DNA of 6,471 nucleotides from Saliniplasma sp046497075 (GTDB lineage Archaea > Thermoplasmatota > Thermoplasmata > Halarchaeoplasmatales > Halarchaeoplasmataceae). Where the stretch lies: assembly GCA_046497075.1 (NCBI GenBank), contig JAWOGF010000058.1, forward strand, positions 1-6,471. The letters are read 5' to 3'. The notes under the pieces are model-generated. The model worked only from the letters and a program-made list of their open reading frames with translations. It ran no database searches and had not been told where the DNA came from. The position numbers were made by a program, and so were the translations under genes. How positions within the stretch are numbered: the stretch's first letter is position 1; each line of letters opens with the position of its first letter. Below are positions 5,732 to 6,471 of the stretch, piece by piece.

Positions 5732-6157
5732 ATGGAATTCAGAACTCCGTCTATTAAAGAATACGAACGGATCTTAGAGCTTTGGGATGAGGCAGGTCTT
5801 CCATACAAACCAGAAGGAAGAGATACCCGTGAAAATATTGCTACAGAGCTTAAAGAACAACCTGAATACTGGATCGGTGCTTTTAAAGATAATAACTTGG
5901 TCGGGATAGTATTTGGTACTGACGATGGTAGAAAGGGATGGATAAACAGGTTAGCAGTGGATAAAGAGTATAGAAGCCAAGGTATCGGAACTGAACTAGT
6001 TAGAAGATTAGAAAGTGTTTTCAAAAAGAAGGGGTTCAAAATATGGGCCGCGTTGATCGAACCAGATAATCCTGAAGGTATGGAATTTTTTGAATATTTA
6101 GATTTCGAAGATGATCAGATAAGGTACTATTCTAAACGAGCGAGCGACAAGGTTTGA
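5732..6157 (+). CDS. GNAT-family N-acetyltransferase
   Basis: This 141-aa protein would transfer an acetyl group from acetyl-CoA to an unknown amine. The GNAT core is clear: a central strand WIGAFKDNNLVGIVFG (47-62), then motif A INRLAVDKEYRSQGIGTELVRRLE, with the acetyl-CoA pyrophosphate loop R81-S-Q-G-I-G86. Next come KKKGFKIWAALIEPDN and the C-terminal FFEYLDFEDDQIRYYSK, matching motif B and the usual 'Y-x-x-x-G-F' region. The length is normal for a single-domain member. There is no SD before the ATG and the gap from the ligase is 50 bp, so it is probably transcribed on its own with a short leader. The substrate cannot be inferred. The stop is shared in a TGATCA palindrome with the convergent transporter gene. 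Confidence 0.9.
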   Translation: MEFRTPSIKEYERILELWDEAGLPYKPEGRDTRENIATELKEQPEYWIGAFKDNNLVGIVFGTDDGRKGWINRLAVDKEYRSQGIGTELVRRLESVFKKKGFKIWAALIEPDNPEGMEFFEYLDFEDDQIRYYSKRASDKV

Positions 6158-6471
6158 TCAATGAACATCTCTTTCTGCGATGAAATCAGGTTCATCAACT
6201 GTAATGTGTATGAATAAAACTCCTAGAAGACCTACAAATAAAGCCACAAAGAAAGGTATGCGTAGTCCTGCCATATCAGCTATAACACCGCTCAAAAAGG
6301 ATCCACTAGCAAAAGCTAAGTTCTGAGCAAAATTATAGACACCCATACCTTTTCCCCTGTGTCTTTTGGGTGTCAATGATGAAACAAATGCCGGGAATGA
6401 TGGTCTCGCTAAAGCTCTACCCAGTGTATAAAACCCAACAGCACCCATGATGAATATGAATGATGTAGAAA
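6158..6471 (-). CDS. MFS transporter, C-terminal part only (start beyond right edge)
   Basis: The complement strand is open from the right edge to a TGA at 6160-6158, giving 103 visible C-terminal residues. It contains the last transmembrane helices of a major facilitator transporter: a helix around FIFIMGAVGFYTLGRAL, the loop SSLTPKRHRGKGMGVYNF (the second-half copy of the MFS motif, with RGKGMG), a helix NLAFASGSFLSGVIAD, and a final helix PFFVALFVGLLGVLFI. A short acidic tail follows (DEPDFIAERDVH). The R-P-x-F-P-A-F pattern before the loop is common in drug/metabolite efflux-type MFS members, but the substrate cannot be told from this piece. The gene converges on the GNAT gene with no gap. 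The ATG at 6446-6448 is an internal methionine: the frame continues upstream as STSFIFI. Confidence 0.85.
   Translation of the reverse strand, partial: STSFIFIMGAVGFYTLGRALARPSFPAFVSSLTPKRHRGKGMGVYNFAQNLAFASGSFLSGVIADMAGLRIPFFVALFVGLLGVLFIHITVDEPDFIAERDVH

Noticed and set aside
1..6471. CRISPR array, tRNA or rRNA gene, insertion sequence or riboswitch
   Set aside because: No regularly spaced repeats, cloverleaf-like segments, transposase-like frames or long structured leaders were seen; the non-coding gaps total fewer than about 400 bases.

Overview
The window looks like low-GC archaeal DNA. The evidence is a NurA-family repair nuclease at the left edge, TATA-like boxes sitting about 30 bp upstream of start codons with no room for a Shine-Dalgarno (SD) site (leaderless genes), and a free-standing winged-helix regulator of archaeal type. 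Arginine codons AGA/AGG dominate. I cannot place it more precisely than 'archaeon, probably euryarchaeal'. TGA, TAA and TAG are all used as ordinary stops, so the genetic code is standard.

Layout: (1) 1-953, minus strand: a NurA-domain nuclease running off the left edge. (2) 954-1149: a divergent promoter region with TATA-like boxes for both neighbours and a perfect 8-5-8 inverted repeat. (3) 1150-1437, plus: a 95-aa winged-helix DNA-binding protein. (4) 1438-1565: the promoter/leader of the next operon, with a 19-bp inverted repeat, a TATA-like box, a possible 17-codon leader ORF and a strong SD. (5) 1566-5681, plus: a tightly packed five-gene operon of oxaloacetate decarboxylase alpha (with its own C-terminal biotin domain), gamma (60-aa membrane anchor) and beta (sodium-translocating membrane subunit), a small cupin protein, and a biotin-protein ligase. 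(6) 5732-6157, plus: a GNAT acetyltransferase. (7) 6158-6471, minus: the C-terminal end of an MFS transporter running off the right edge. The stops of (6) and (7) share one TGATCA palindrome.

The operon reads as a self-contained biotin-dependent membrane enzyme. Alpha transfers the carboxyl group of oxaloacetate to biotin on Lys572, beta decarboxylates carboxybiotin and exports Na+, gamma holds the complex together, and the ligase would attach the biotin. The cupin has no known place in this reaction. The regulator gene and the inverted repeat just upstream suggest local control, but this is inferred.

Most genes are members of known families, and I see no clear novel defence or mobile system. 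The points most worth a second look are the biotin-protein ligase, whose only plausible start is an AUA codon placed correctly after an SD; the possible leader ORF ending in a TAATG overlap with the alpha subunit; the two inverted repeats flanking the regulator; and the cupin embedded in the operon.
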